Shown: piece by piece, positions 36,284 to 45,307 of the stretch
How positions within the stretch are numbered: position 1 is the first letter of the stretch
Layout: the number at the start of each line of letters is the position of its first letter
Assembly: GCA_036501535.1 (NCBI GenBank)
Contig: DASYAE010000039.1
Span: 1-57,290 of the forward strand
DNA: 57,290 bases
Direction of reading: 5' to 3'
Origin: DASYAE01 sp036501535
Lineage (GTDB): Bacteria > Actinomycetota > Actinomycetes > Streptomycetales > Catenulisporaceae
Translations under genes and position numbers: made by a program
The notes under the pieces: generated by a model
Databases searched by the model: none
Seen by the model: the letters and a program-made list of their open reading frames with translations, nothing else
Told to the model about the DNA's origin: nothing

Positions 36284-36624
36284 CGTCATGCCTTTGAAGT
36301 TGGCGTCGACTTTCCGATGCCGGTCGGACCGAGTGGACAGACGGGGCCCGATCACTGCCGAAGTGTTCCGGGCAGGCGGCTTCTCGCTGCGTGCCGTTTC
36401 GGCGGCGGACCGTGCGGAACGGCAATCCGGAAGATGCGGATCAAGCCGCCGTGCGGTGATGCTGGCCCCGGACCGTCCGAAAACCAGGCCGATCCGACTG
36501 GTCTGCCGATCCAGCCGATCCAGCCGATCCAGCTGATCCAACTGCTCTGACTGCTCCGACTGATCCCCTGATCCGACTGCGCTGACCTGACCTGACCCGA
36601 CTTGGGACGTCCTAGGAGGCGGCG
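36284..36624. other. Region upstream of the enediyne cluster with 9-bp tandem repeats
   Basis: The 341-bp region between repeat copy B and the first DUF1702 gene holds no supported ORF. From 36506 to 36568 it contains about seven 9-bp units, first CCGATCCAG three times, then variants such as CTGATCCAA and CTGCTCCGA; related CTGAC units continue to about 36600. The promoter for the gene at 36625 must lie here. AGGAGG at 36612-36617 is its ribosome binding site. Confidence 0.6.
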
Positions 36625-37587
36625 ATGCCGACTGCACTCGGTTCGATTCGCAATGTCCTGTTGACGCCGTCGCTGCACGCGGTGAGTTTCGCGGGGCGCG
36701 GGTTCGATGTTCCGGCCACGGCCGCCACTGCGCGGCTGGAGGCGATCCCGCAGTCTGTGGTGTGCGGGTTCGAATGGGGGATCGACTCGCGCGGGGTGGG
36801 CGAGACCGAGCGGCGGCTCGGCTTTGTCGAGCCCGAGCTGCGCGGCTTCGCCTATGAAGGGGCGGCGATGGCGTTCACCGTCCGGGATGCGATGCGCGGG
36901 CACCGGACTCGGGACCTGCTGCTCGGGTCCGGGCGGCCGCACATCTTCCTGGTCTATATCGGGATCGGCTTCGCCATGGCCCGGCTGCCCCGGCCGCTGT
37001 GGAGGAAGGTGCTGCCGGACCTCGGCGACGCGCCGTTCCATCCGACCATGAGTTGGCTGGTCGTGGATGGCTATGGTTTCGATCGCGCCTACTTTGACAC
37101 TCGGCGATGGGTGGACCGGCAGCAGGTGCCGGAGCCGTATCCCTGGCAAGGCGATTCGGCCTACTTCCTGCGCGCGGTGGACCACGGCATTGGACGTGCG
37201 CTGTGGTTCATCCATGGCGCGCAGGCCGCTCAGGTGGCTTCTGCGGTGGGCCGGTTCTCCTTGGCCAGGCAGCCGGACCTGTGGGCGGGTGTCGGCCTTG
37301 CCGCGGCGTTCGCCGGTGGGTGTCCGCCGGAGGGGCTGGCCGATCTGCGTACCGCGGCCGGGTTGCACCAGGCGGAGCTTGCCCTCGGCGTGGTGTTCGC
37401 GGCGAAGGGGCGTGACTATTCGGGCTTTGTGCCCGATCACACCGAGACGGCGGCCAAGGAGTTGGCCGGGATGAGCGTCGCGGAGGCGGTCGATCTGGCC
37501 GATCGGACCGAGGTGGACCCGGTCGGCACCGGGCCGGTGCCGCAGTACGAGGTCTGGCGCGGGCGGATCCGCAGCCACTTCCAGTAA
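36625..37587 (+). CDS. DUF1702 (UnbL-type) enediyne biosynthesis protein, first copy
   Basis: A 320-aa protein of the DUF1702 family, which is strongly associated with enediyne polyketide clusters (UnbL of the conserved cassette). Family motifs are RGFAYEGAAMAF, LVVDGYGFDRAYF, HGIGRALWFIHGA and the C-terminal PQYEVWRGRI. The biochemical role is not known; it is thought to help shape the enediyne core from the PKS product. AGGAGG 7 bp upstream supports ATG 36625. A second DUF1702 gene follows in the same direction. This gene marks the apparent left edge of the cluster. Confidence 0.9.
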   Translation: MPTALGSIRNVLLTPSLHAVSFAGRGFDVPATAATARLEAIPQSVVCGFEWGIDSRGVGETERRLGFVEPELRGFAYEGAAMAFTVRDAMRGHRTRDLLLGSGRPHIFLVYIGIGFAMARLPRPLWRKVLPDLGDAPFHPTMSWLVVDGYGFDRAYFDTRRWVDRQQVPEPYPWQGDSAYFLRAVDHGIGRALWFIHGAQAAQVASAVGRFSLARQPDLWAGVGLAAAFAGGCPPEGLADLRTAAGLHQAELALGVVFAAKGRDYSGFVPDHTETAAKELAGMSVAEAVDLADRTEVDPVGTGPVPQYEVWRGRIRSHFQ

Positions 37588-37729
37588 GCCGATACACATC
37601 ATCGAGCACGCTGCATAGCCGTCGGCGGCTTGGGGCCGCCGGCCTGGGCTGCTGCGGGGCGGACGCGGGCGAGACGCGTCTGATCTGACCGCCGCGGTGC
37701 CGGCGCGGTCCTACGAGAGGAGTGAGCAA

Positions 37730-38710
37730 GTGGCCAGCATGATGGGGACGCTCAGGCGGCGGGTGCTGACGCCGAGCATGTCCGAGACCAAGCTGTCGAC
37801 CCGGGGCTTCCACGAGAAGGACCCGGCCGCCCGCGATCTGCTGGAGAAGATCGGGTCCAGCTTCCTGACCGGCTATGCGCACGCGGCCGAGGCCGGGCGC
37901 GCGGTTGACGCGGAGCGGGGGCTGGAGTTGATCGAGCCGGGCTTCCGCGGCTTCGCCTATGAGGGGGCTGCGATGGGCTTCGCGGTCCGGGACGGGCTGC
38001 CGTTCGGCGGGTCGCGGCATGTGCAGCGGTTCCTCGAGGGGCGCGCCGCGAACCACGTCTACATGGTCTATGTCGGCGTCGGCTGGGCGATGGCGCGGGT
38101 GCCGCGATTCCGCTGGAAGGCGATGTACGCCGCCGATCCGCTGCTGCGGTGGCTGCTGTTGGACGGCTACGGCTTCCACCAGGCGTACTTCAGCACCGAG
38201 AAGTACGTCCGGCAGCAGTATCAGGAGCCTCGTTTCCCGTGGCCCGGTGGCGGCCTGGCGTGGTACGCGGACCGGGTCATCGACCAGGGTGTGGGCCGGG
38301 CCATGTGGTTCGTCTTCGGCGCCGACGCGCAGCGGGTGGCCGACGCGATCGACGCGTTCGCGCCGGGCCGCCGGGGCGACCTCTACGCCGGTGCCGGTCT
38401 GGCCGCCACCTATGCCGGCGGCGCCGGGCCGGAGGAGCTGGAGCGCTTCCGGGAGCGTGCCGGAGAGCACCGTTCGCAGCTCGCGCAGGGCAGCGCGTTC
38501 GCCGCTACCGCGCGGGCCGAGGCGGGTCTGGTGACCGAGCACACGATCATGGCCAGCCGGGTGCTCTGCGACGTGACGCCAGCCGAGGCGGCCCGGATCT
38601 GCCGGGAGGCCCGGCCCGATCCGGCCGTGGACGGCGACCTGCCGGCTTACGAGGTCTGGCGCCGGCAGATCGCCGAGCGGCTCGCCGCGCACACCGAATC
38701 GGAGGTCTGA
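37730..38710 (+). CDS. DUF1702 (UnbL-type) enediyne biosynthesis protein, second copy
   Basis: A 326-aa paralogue of the preceding gene. Shared motifs are FRGFAYEGAAMGF, LLLDGYGFHQAYF, QGVGRAMWFVFGADAQRVADAI and PAYEVWRRQI. The N-terminus differs (SETKLSTRGFHEKD). GTG 37730 is chosen because GAGAGGAG lies 7 bp upstream; ATG 37739 or 37742 are alternatives. The P450 gene starts 3 bp after its stop. Two divergent copies, rather than a recent duplication, suggest distinct roles in core formation; function is inferred from the family's association only. Confidence 0.88.
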   Translation: MASMMGTLRRRVLTPSMSETKLSTRGFHEKDPAARDLLEKIGSSFLTGYAHAAEAGRAVDAERGLELIEPGFRGFAYEGAAMGFAVRDGLPFGGSRHVQRFLEGRAANHVYMVYVGVGWAMARVPRFRWKAMYAADPLLRWLLLDGYGFHQAYFSTEKYVRQQYQEPRFPWPGGGLAWYADRVIDQGVGRAMWFVFGADAQRVADAIDAFAPGRRGDLYAGAGLAATYAGGAGPEELERFRERAGEHRSQLAQGSAFAATARAEAGLVTEHTIMASRVLCDVTPAEAARICREARPDPAVDGDLPAYEVWRRQIAERLAAHTESEV

Positions 38711-38713
38711 GCC

Positions 38714-40141
38714 GTGTCCGCGACTCAGACCACGCATGCGGCCGGCTCCGGCTCCGGTTCCGGTTCGGGTTCTGATCCCGCCCCTGCTCCCACGCGCCGC
38801 GCCGTGCCGCCCGGGCCGCCGCGGACCGCCACCTTCACCCTGCTGAACCGGCTGCTGCGGGACCGGCTGGCGCTGATGAGCAACGCGGCCGAGCAGTACG
38901 GCGACGCGGTGCGGATGGCGATCGGGCCGAAGACGCTGTACTTCTTCAACCACCCCGACTACGCCAAGCACGTGCTGGCCGACAACAGCGCCAACTACAC
39001 CAAGGGCATCGGCCTGGTCCAGGCCCGGCGCGCGCTCGGCGACGGTCTGCTGACCAGCGAGGGCGAGCTGTGGCGCAAGCAGCGCAAGACGATCCAGCCG
39101 GCCTTCCAGGTCAAGCGGATCGCCGGGCAGGCCGGCGTGGTCGCCGAGGAGGCGGCCCGGCTGGTCGCCCGGCTGCGCGCGCTGAGCGGCACCGGTCCGG
39201 TGGACGTCAGCAGGGAGCTGACCGGACTGACCCTCGGCGTGCTCGGCCGCACCCTGCTGGACGAGGACCTCGCCGGGTACGCCTCGATCGGGCACTCCTT
39301 CGAGGCGGTCCAGGACCAGGCCATGTTCGAGATGGTCACCATCGGCTCGGTGCCCACCTGGCTGCCGCTGCCGAACCAGCTGCGCTTCCGGCGGGCCCGG
39401 GCCGAGCTGCAGCAGGTGGTCGACGCCCTGGTGGAGGTCCGGGACGCCCGGCCCACCGCGGACGGCGACGACGTGCTGTCCCGGCTGATCGAGTCGGTGC
39501 GCGCGGAGGACGACCCGCGGGTCGGCCGGGTGCGCATGCGCGACGAGCTGATCACCCTGCTGCTGGCCGGGCACGAGACCACGGCCAGCACGCTCGGCTG
39601 GTCGCTCTACCTGATCGACCGTCATCCGGAGGTGGCCGAGCGGCTGCGCGCGGAGGCGGTCGCGGTGCTCGGCGGCGACCGGCTGCCGGTATACGAGGAC
39701 CTTCGTAAGCTCACGTACACCTCGATGGTGGTCGAGGAGGCCATGCGGCTCTACCCACCGGTGTGGATGCTCTCCCGGATCTCGCGCGAGCCGGACGAGA
39801 TCGGCGGATACCGAGTGCCGGCCGGTGCCGACGTGGTCGTGTGTCCGTACACGATGCACCGGCACCCGGCGTTCTGGCCGGAGCCGGCCCGGTTCGACCC
39901 CGGCCGGTTCGACCCGGACCGCCCGGTCGACCGGCCGCGCTACGCCTACATCCCGTTCGGCGCCGGCCCGCGGTTCTGCGTGGGCAACAACCTCGGGATG
40001 ATGGAAGCAGTGTTCGTACTCGCCGTGGTCTCGCGCGAGCTGCGCCTCGAGCTGGTGCCGGGCGCTCAGGTCACGGCCGAGCCGATGCTGTCCCTGCGGG
40101 TGCGCGGGGGCTTGTCGATGACGGTGCGCCCGGCCGAGTGA
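38714..40141 (+). CDS. Cytochrome P450 of the enediyne cluster
   Basis: A 475-aa P450 monooxygenase. The I-helix oxygen-activating motif AGHETTA (285-291), the ExxR pair in EEAMRLYPP and the haem loop FGAGPRFCVG with Cys422 are complete. Clan-like features (PPGPPRTATF near the N-terminus, WRKQRKTIQPAF) resemble CYP102/4-like fatty-acid and polyketide oxidases. The N-terminus has a Gly-Ser repeat from simple DNA. It likely hydroxylates or desaturates the enediyne intermediate. Start GTG 38714. The 3' 76 bp overlap the opposing MFS gene. Confidence 0.92.
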   Translation: MSATQTTHAAGSGSGSGSGSDPAPAPTRRAVPPGPPRTATFTLLNRLLRDRLALMSNAAEQYGDAVRMAIGPKTLYFFNHPDYAKHVLADNSANYTKGIGLVQARRALGDGLLTSEGELWRKQRKTIQPAFQVKRIAGQAGVVAEEAARLVARLRALSGTGPVDVSRELTGLTLGVLGRTLLDEDLAGYASIGHSFEAVQDQAMFEMVTIGSVPTWLPLPNQLRFRRARAELQQVVDALVEVRDARPTADGDDVLSRLIESVRAEDDPRVGRVRMRDELITLLLAGHETTASTLGWSLYLIDRHPEVAERLRAEAVAVLGGDRLPVYEDLRKLTYTSMVVEEAMRLYPPVWMLSRISREPDEIGGYRVPAGADVVVCPYTMHRHPAFWPEPARFDPGRFDPDRPVDRPRYAYIPFGAGPRFCVGNNLGMMEAVFVLAVVSRELRLELVPGAQVTAEPMLSLRVRGGLSMTVRPAE

Positions 40142-41562
40142 TGAGCGAGCGGCCCGCCGCCCGCCGTCCGTGACCGGCGGCGGACGGCGGGCTCCGGCAT
40201 GTCCGGATTCAGCGCCCTGGCCCGGGCGCCCGGCATCGCCAGCAGCGCGGCCACTGCGCCCGCGGCGCACAGCACTGCGATGATTTCGAGCGTGCGGGCG
40301 AAGCTCGGCGGCGCCGGGTCTGCCGAACCGGCCGAATCCGCGCGGCCGTCGAGCACCGCGGCCACCACCGCAAAGCCGAGGGTCCCGCCGAGGTAGCGCA
40401 GCGAGCCGAGCGAATCAGGGCTCATGCTCAGCGGTGGGTGCGGCTGGGAAGCGCGGGTCGCGTCCCGGGCGGCCGGCAGCGCCGCGGCGATCCCGCAGCC
40501 GGCCAGCACGAGCGGCCCGGCCTGCCGCGGATACGACCACCCCGCCTCGATGCCGTGCGCGAGCAGCACCAGCGCGACCGCGGCCGTCATCAGTCCGGCG
40601 GCCGCCAGCGGCCCGGTGCCCATCCGCCGGCTCAGCGGCCCGGACAGCGGCACGCACAGCAACAGCGCGGCGGCCCACGGGGCCAGCCGCGTCCAGGCGC
40701 TCATCGGGTCGCTGCCGAGCGAGGCGAAGTAGAGCGGGAGCAGCAGTACCGTGCCGAACAGCGTCGCGTGCGCCAGCGCGTAGCTCGTTCTGGCGCCGGC
40801 GAACCGCAGCAGGCGGAACGCTCCCAGCGGAATCCTGCTCGAGGCGTGATATGCGAGCAGTGCGAGGCCTGCCGCGAGCGCGGCGATCACCCGCGGGTCG
40901 CCCCAGCCGAGCGCGTTGCCCGCGGTCAGCCCCCAGGCCGCGCCGAACGCGCCGCCGGCGAGGACCAGCGTCCCGAGCACGTCGAGCGGGCGGCGCGGGC
41001 CCAGCGTGGCGGTCCACCGGTCCGGCACCGCCAGGATGGCCGCGACCGCGCACAGCGGCAGGTTGATCCAGAAGATCCAGCGCCAGCCCAGGCCGTCCGC
41101 GGCGGCCGCGCAGGCGGGCGGCCCGAACACCGCCGACCATTCGGCGACGCCGCCGATGAAGCCGGGCAGCGCGTAGTCGAGCCGGGGCGAGAACGTGGCG
41201 CCGAGGTCCGACAACGCCGTCGGGACGACCAGGCCCGCGGCGGCGCCCTGGCCGATCCGGCCGGCGATCAGCCAGTCGGCGGTCGGCGCTGCCGCGCACA
41301 TGATCGAGGAGAGTGCGAGCACGACCTGGCCGGCGATGAACACGCTGCGCGGACTGTACATCCCGCGTAGCGCGCAGCCGGGGCGCAGCGTGACGGCGAA
41401 GGCCGCGGTGTAGGCGATGACCATCCACACCAGCGCCTCTTGGGAGGCGCCCAGGCTCCGCCCGATCCGGCCGAGCGCGTCGGCGATGCCGAGGCTGTCC
41501 AACGAGACCAGCGACACCACCGAGAGCGCGGCGATCGAGAGATGCAGCTGCTTGTTCTTCAT
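40066..41562 (-). CDS. MFS exporter of the enediyne cluster (DHA2-like)
   Basis: A 498-aa transporter with about 12-14 hydrophobic segments and the DHA2 feature GWRWIFWINLPLCAVAAI. The usual LDSTIVNVALP motif in TM1 has drifted (LDSLGIADALGRIG). The last ~60 residues are polar and basic. It lies inside the enediyne cluster and probably exports the toxic product, giving self-protection. Its 3' end overlaps the P450 3' end by 76 bp on the opposite strand. It is read in the same direction as the AhpD/GMC operon but 426 bp away from it. Confidence 0.9.
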   Translation of the reverse strand: MKNKQLHLSIAALSVVSLVSLDSLGIADALGRIGRSLGASQEALVWMVIAYTAAFAVTLRPGCALRGMYSPRSVFIAGQVVLALSSIMCAAAPTADWLIAGRIGQGAAAGLVVPTALSDLGATFSPRLDYALPGFIGGVAEWSAVFGPPACAAAADGLGWRWIFWINLPLCAVAAILAVPDRWTATLGPRRPLDVLGTLVLAGGAFGAAWGLTAGNALGWGDPRVIAALAAGLALLAYHASSRIPLGAFRLLRFAGARTSYALAHATLFGTVLLLPLYFASLGSDPMSAWTRLAPWAAALLLCVPLSGPLSRRMGTGPLAAAGLMTAAVALVLLAHGIEAGWSYPRQAGPLVLAGCGIAAALPAARDATRASQPHPPLSMSPDSLGSLRYLGGTLGFAVVAAVLDGRADSAGSADPAPPSFARTLEIIAVLCAAGAVAALLAMPGARARALNPDMPEPAVRRRSRTAGGGPLAHHSAGRTVIDKPPRTRRDSIGSAVT

Positions 41563-41988
41563 GTAGTGGTCTGCTTTCCCCGGACGCCGTGGTGGGAGCG
41601 AGCCGGCGGTGCACGCGGACCCGTCCCTCGGTCCGTACTGCTGGCCGGCACGGCCCGCGGTGATCCGCGACCGCGCGCCCGACCATCACACCGCGCCGCA
41701 CCGCGGTCGGCCGGCTCGGGCCCCGCTGTACCACCCGCTGGTCCGGCTTGCGAGATCCTACCCATCGAATCAGCGTTTTCATCCTGCCGCAGCACATTGC
41801 GGAACCTCGGCGGGAAATCGGGCTACCTCCGCGCGGCCGAACGCCGCCGGCGCACGCCTCCGGCGCGGGGCGCGCTGTGCTGTGCGGCGCTGTGCTGTGC
41901 GGTGTTGCGTCGGCACGTGCGACCCCGTCGCCGGGCACGGATGAGGAGCGACCGGCGGCACCGCCGCGCCGGCCGCCCCGCCACCTGC
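41563..41988. other. Intergenic region upstream of the cluster MFS gene
   Basis: This 426-bp region should carry the MFS promoter. A perfect 15-bp tandem duplication GCGCTGTGCTGTGCG occupies 41872-41886 and 41887-41901. No gene is supported. Confidence 0.5.
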
Positions 41989-43092
41989 TCAGTCTGCTGC
42001 CACGGACCCGACCGGCTTGGCCCAGGGCAGCGCCCCGACGGCTCGGCGCGCCGCCGTCAGCGCCGCCCACGCGGCCGTCTCGACCAGCTGCGCATCGTCC
42101 GGCTGCACGCGCCGGAAGTCCTCCACGACCGAGCCGTCGATCTGGTAGGAGGCCAGCGCGACCAGCAGGGCGAGCCGGCCGGCCGGCCGGTCCACAGGAC
42201 CGAGCGCGGCGAGCGGCTGCTCGATCCACGACCGGCTCAGGCCCTTGGGACGCCCGTCCCAGGCCGCCAGCTCCGCGAACACCAGCTCGCGCACCGGCTC
42301 GGGCACCGACCGCCGGCCGGCCCGCTCGAGCGCGGCGGCCGCGCGTGCGAAGGCCTGCTCGACGGACGGATTCCCCGCGCTCCAGACCAGATCCGGGTCG
42401 GGATCGGCGGCCGGGAGCAGATCGAGCGCGGCGCCCGCGGGGCCGATCCGGCGGCGGGCCGCGCGGATCATGGCACTGAGAACGCGCTCGACCACCGGCA
42501 GGCCTCGGCGCGGCGCCGACGGCGGCATCGGCGCGTCCTCGAGGAACGTGTTGACCATGCGGTTGATGTAGTGGAACGTGGCGGCGACCCCGACGTATTC
42601 GGGTGCTTCCTCGAGCGGGAACGGCGCGTCTGTGCCCGACTCCATAGCCCGACCCGCGACGCGGCCGATTCCCCGGGCCCACGCCGCCGCCGCGCGCACG
42701 GCCGGATCGCGCAGCTCGTCGATCCGGTCCGCGCCGATCAGCGCGGCGGCCCGGCCGCCGGCCAGGCCGCGCAGCGTGGCGCCGTGCACGGTCACGCAGT
42801 AGGGGCAGGCGTTGGCCAGCGACACCCCGCAGGCGACCGCCTCCTTGACCGGCCGGCCGACCAGGCCGGGCGCCAGCAGCGTCTCGCGCAGGATCAGCCA
42901 GCCCGCGGCCATCGCCTCGGGCGCCGGCGAGTGCAGCGCCACCGGCGGCGCCAGCACCCCGAACTCCCGTTCCACCTGGCGGTAGACCCGGCCGACCAGC
43001 GGATCGGCCGAGTCGGACCGGGCCGGCGTCAGGTACCTGATCTGGTCCAGCGCCAGCCTGCGCATCGCCGCGCGCATCGGGGGCCCGGCCAC
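41989..43092 (-). CDS. AhpD-fold (carboxymuconolactone decarboxylase-like) protein
   Basis: A 367-aa protein with an AhpD-type redox centre, C96-P-Y-C99-x3-H103 (ACPYCVTVHGA), in the first half. The second half (~residues 200-360) appears to be a diverged repeat of the same helical fold without the Cys pair (VFAELAAWDG). AhpD proteins use the CxxC pair in thiol-dependent peroxide or electrophile reduction. In this cluster it could perform a redox step or protect the cell; both are inferred. GTG 43092 lies 2 bp after the GMC gene stop, so they form an operon; ATG 43077 is an alternative start. Confidence 0.85.
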   Translation of the reverse strand: MAGPPMRAAMRRLALDQIRYLTPARSDSADPLVGRVYRQVEREFGVLAPPVALHSPAPEAMAAGWLILRETLLAPGLVGRPVKEAVACGVSLANACPYCVTVHGATLRGLAGGRAAALIGADRIDELRDPAVRAAAAWARGIGRVAGRAMESGTDAPFPLEEAPEYVGVAATFHYINRMVNTFLEDAPMPPSAPRRGLPVVERVLSAMIRAARRRIGPAGAALDLLPAADPDPDLVWSAGNPSVEQAFARAAAALERAGRRSVPEPVRELVFAELAAWDGRPKGLSRSWIEQPLAALGPVDRPAGRLALLVALASYQIDGSVVEDFRRVQPDDAQLVETAAWAALTAARRAVGALPWAKPVGSVAAD

Positions 43093-43094
43093 GG

Positions 43095-44747
43095 CTAGTC
43101 GCCGATCAGGACTGCCGCCGCGGCCGCGGTGGCGCGCCGGGCCTCGGTGCCGCCGTCCGGCGCGGGCGCGCCGTAGGAGACCTCGACCCCCCGGGCCCGG
43201 GCCGCCTTCACGATCGCCGGGACCGCGCGCTCGGCCAGCGCCGCGATGGTCATCGCCGGGTTCACGGTGAGCGCGCCGGGCACCGCGGAGCCGTCGGTCA
43301 CGAACACGCCGGGGTGCCCGCGCAGCTCGTGCGTGTCATCGAGGGCTGACGTCGCCGGGTCGTCGCCGAGCCGGCACGAGGCGAGCGGGTGCACCGAGTA
43401 GGCGCCGACCACGTCGTTCGTCCACGGCATCACCCGGGAGAGCCCGTTGTGCTCGAGGATCTGGCGCACCGCCGCGTCGGACAGCTCCCAGCCGCGCAAC
43501 GTGTTGGGGGTCGGCCGGTAGCTCAGCGAGCCGAAGCCGAGCAGCTGCTGGGAGAGCCGGCTGGAGTTGCCGGTCGGCGGCGGCGGCCCGAACACGCCCT
43601 CGTTGTCGTCCTCGGACATGGTGAACGTGGTCAGCCACGAGCGCCACTGCCCGATCATCTCCTTCTTGCGCGCGCCGAACCAGCTCGGCCCGTCCGCGTC
43701 CGGGATCTGCGCCAGGATCGTGCCGAAGCCGGGCGGGAAGTAGAGCTGCTCCAGCGAGAAGCGCTCGTATTCGGGCAGCGCGCCGTCCAGCCGGTCCCAG
43801 CTGGCCACCGTCGGGCCCTTGCCGATCTGGTAGCCCAGGTAGGCGGTCGCCTCGTCGCGGGTCAGGCCCAGCAGCTCGCGCACCTTGTCCTCTTCGAGCA
43901 CTGCGGTGTTCAGCCGCTCGCCGTTGCCGGAGAAGTACCGGCCGACCGCGTGCGGCATCGCGCCGAGTTCGGGCTCCGAGCGCTGCAGGATGACCGGGGT
44001 GGCGCCGGCGCCCGCGGCGATCACGACGATCTTCGCGTCGATCGCGCCGCTCCCGGTGGCCTGCCGGTAGTCGACCTCGTCGATCGTGTTGTAGTGCACG
44101 CGGTAGCCGGCGCCGGTCCGGGTGATCTTCTGCACCTCGTGCAGGGGCCTGATCTCGGCGCCGTGCGCGACCGCGGCCGGCAGGTAGTTGAGCAGCAGCG
44201 AGCGCTTCGCGTCGAACTTGCAGCCGGACATCATCCAGTTGCAGTTGGTGCAGAGCTCGTCGTCGATCGCGGTAGGCACCGGGTTCGCGGTGTGCCCGGC
44301 GGCGGCGCAGGCCGCGGCGAACAGCCCGCCGATGTAAGGCACCTTCTCCCACGAGGTGGTGGTCACCGGCAGCGCCTCGGCGACGCGGTCGTACCAGGGG
44401 TCGAGCGCGTCGCGGTCCAGCGCGGCCGGCCACATCCGCCGGCCGATCGAGCCGCGCCGCTCGAAGACGAAGCGCGGGGCGCGCGGCATCGCGGCGAAGT
44501 ACACCACGCTGCCGCCGCCGACGCAGTTGCCGCCGAGCACGCTCATGCCGTCGCCGACCACGAAGTCGAAGATCCGGGTCGTCGAGGTGCCGAACTTGAA
44601 GTCCTGGTCGAACCCGTCCGCGGTCAGCCACGGCCCGCGCTCGAGCACCAGCACACGCGCGCCGCCGGCGGCCAGGTGGTAGGCCGGGATGGCGCCGCCG
44701 AAGCCGCTGCCGACGATCAGGACGTCCACTCTCTCGGTCGCACTCAC
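43095..44747 (-). CDS. GMC-family FAD oxidoreductase
   Basis: A 550-aa flavoenzyme of the glucose-methanol-choline family, closer to cholesterol-oxidase-like members. The FAD-binding loop is LIVGSGFGG at residues 10-18, NCVGGGSVVYFAAMPRAP is the second flavin segment, and HPLASCRLGDD plus VNPAMTIAALAERA form the C-terminal active-site region. Four Cys in CTNCNWMMSGC are unusual and could bind metal. GMC oxidoreductases recur in enediyne clusters, where they are thought to oxidise a core or side-chain alcohol. Start GTG 44747 overlaps the upstream stop (GTGA). Confidence 0.92.
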   Translation of the reverse strand: MSATERVDVLIVGSGFGGAIPAYHLAAGGARVLVLERGPWLTADGFDQDFKFGTSTTRIFDFVVGDGMSVLGGNCVGGGSVVYFAAMPRAPRFVFERRGSIGRRMWPAALDRDALDPWYDRVAEALPVTTTSWEKVPYIGGLFAAACAAAGHTANPVPTAIDDELCTNCNWMMSGCKFDAKRSLLLNYLPAAVAHGAEIRPLHEVQKITRTGAGYRVHYNTIDEVDYRQATGSGAIDAKIVVIAAGAGATPVILQRSEPELGAMPHAVGRYFSGNGERLNTAVLEEDKVRELLGLTRDEATAYLGYQIGKGPTVASWDRLDGALPEYERFSLEQLYFPPGFGTILAQIPDADGPSWFGARKKEMIGQWRSWLTTFTMSEDDNEGVFGPPPPTGNSSRLSQQLLGFGSLSYRPTPNTLRGWELSDAAVRQILEHNGLSRVMPWTNDVVGAYSVHPLASCRLGDDPATSALDDTHELRGHPGVFVTDGSAVPGALTVNPAMTIAALAERAVPAIVKAARARGVEVSYGAPAPDGGTEARRATAAAAAVLIGD

Positions 44748-45307
44748 TTCAGACTCCCCGTCTCGGACGTGTCAGGGTGCAGCGGCGCCAGCGCCCGGCG
44801 GTACGAGGACTTCGGGAAGCGCCACAGCCCGTCCGGGTCCGGCGGCGCGAAGCCCAGCGTCAGCAGGCCGGGATGCCCTTGCGCGAGCGCCTGCGCGGTG
44901 TGCATGTGCGCGCCGGTGTCGAAGGCCATGTAGCTGAACATCGCCAGGCCCACCCAGAACATCTTCTCCGGGTGCTCCGGCGCCATCAGTTCGGCGGCCA
45001 GCGCGATCCGGTGCTCGGACGCCAGGCCGACGAACGGCAGTTCGGGGTCCGGCTCGAGGCCGTGCTCGGCGCAGTAGCGCGCGGCGTGGCCGTTCAGTGC
45101 GGCGGCCAGGTCGCCGAGCGAGGGCTCCATCCCTCCCTCCGGGGTCTCCAGGATCGCGATCGCCCCGGCGGCCACGGCCCCGCCGCCGGGGGCGGCCCCG
45201 GCCACGGCGCGGTCCTGCGGCGAGCGCTTCTCGCCGGGGATGATGGTGTCGGCGAACGCCTCGAGCGTCATCGTCCGGATCTCCCGGCCGGGATCGTCCG
45301 AATTCAT
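44744..45307 (-). CDS. DUF5987 / gluconate dehydrogenase subunit 3-like partner of GMC oxidoreductase
   Basis: A 187-aa helical protein: TLEAFADTIIPGEKRSPQDRAVAG at the N-terminus and FWVGLAMFSYMAFDTGAHMHTAQAL near the end. The ADTIIPG start is characteristic of the small subunits that accompany GMC-type dehydrogenases (gluconate 2-dehydrogenase subunit 3 / DUF5987). It is the first gene of the three-gene leftward operon and is coupled to the GMC gene. GGAGG lies 4 bp before ATG 45307. It probably stabilises or activates the flavoenzyme. No Tat signal is visible. Confidence 0.82.
   Translation of the reverse strand: MNSDDPGREIRTMTLEAFADTIIPGEKRSPQDRAVAGAAPGGGAVAAGAIAILETPEGGMEPSLGDLAAALNGHAARYCAEHGLEPDPELPFVGLASEHRIALAAELMAPEHPEKMFWVGLAMFSYMAFDTGAHMHTAQALAQGHPGLLTLGFAPPDPDGLWRFPKSSYRRALAPLHPDTSETGSLK

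Noticed and set aside
36506..36600. CRISPR array
   Set aside because: The repeats are 9 bp, contiguous and degenerate, without spacers, and no cas genes are present.
40415..42682. 755-codon minus-strand frame across the exporter and AhpD genes
   Set aside because: It is composed of Arg/Gly/Ala-rich sequence and crosses two genuine genes and their spacer; no domain is recognisable.
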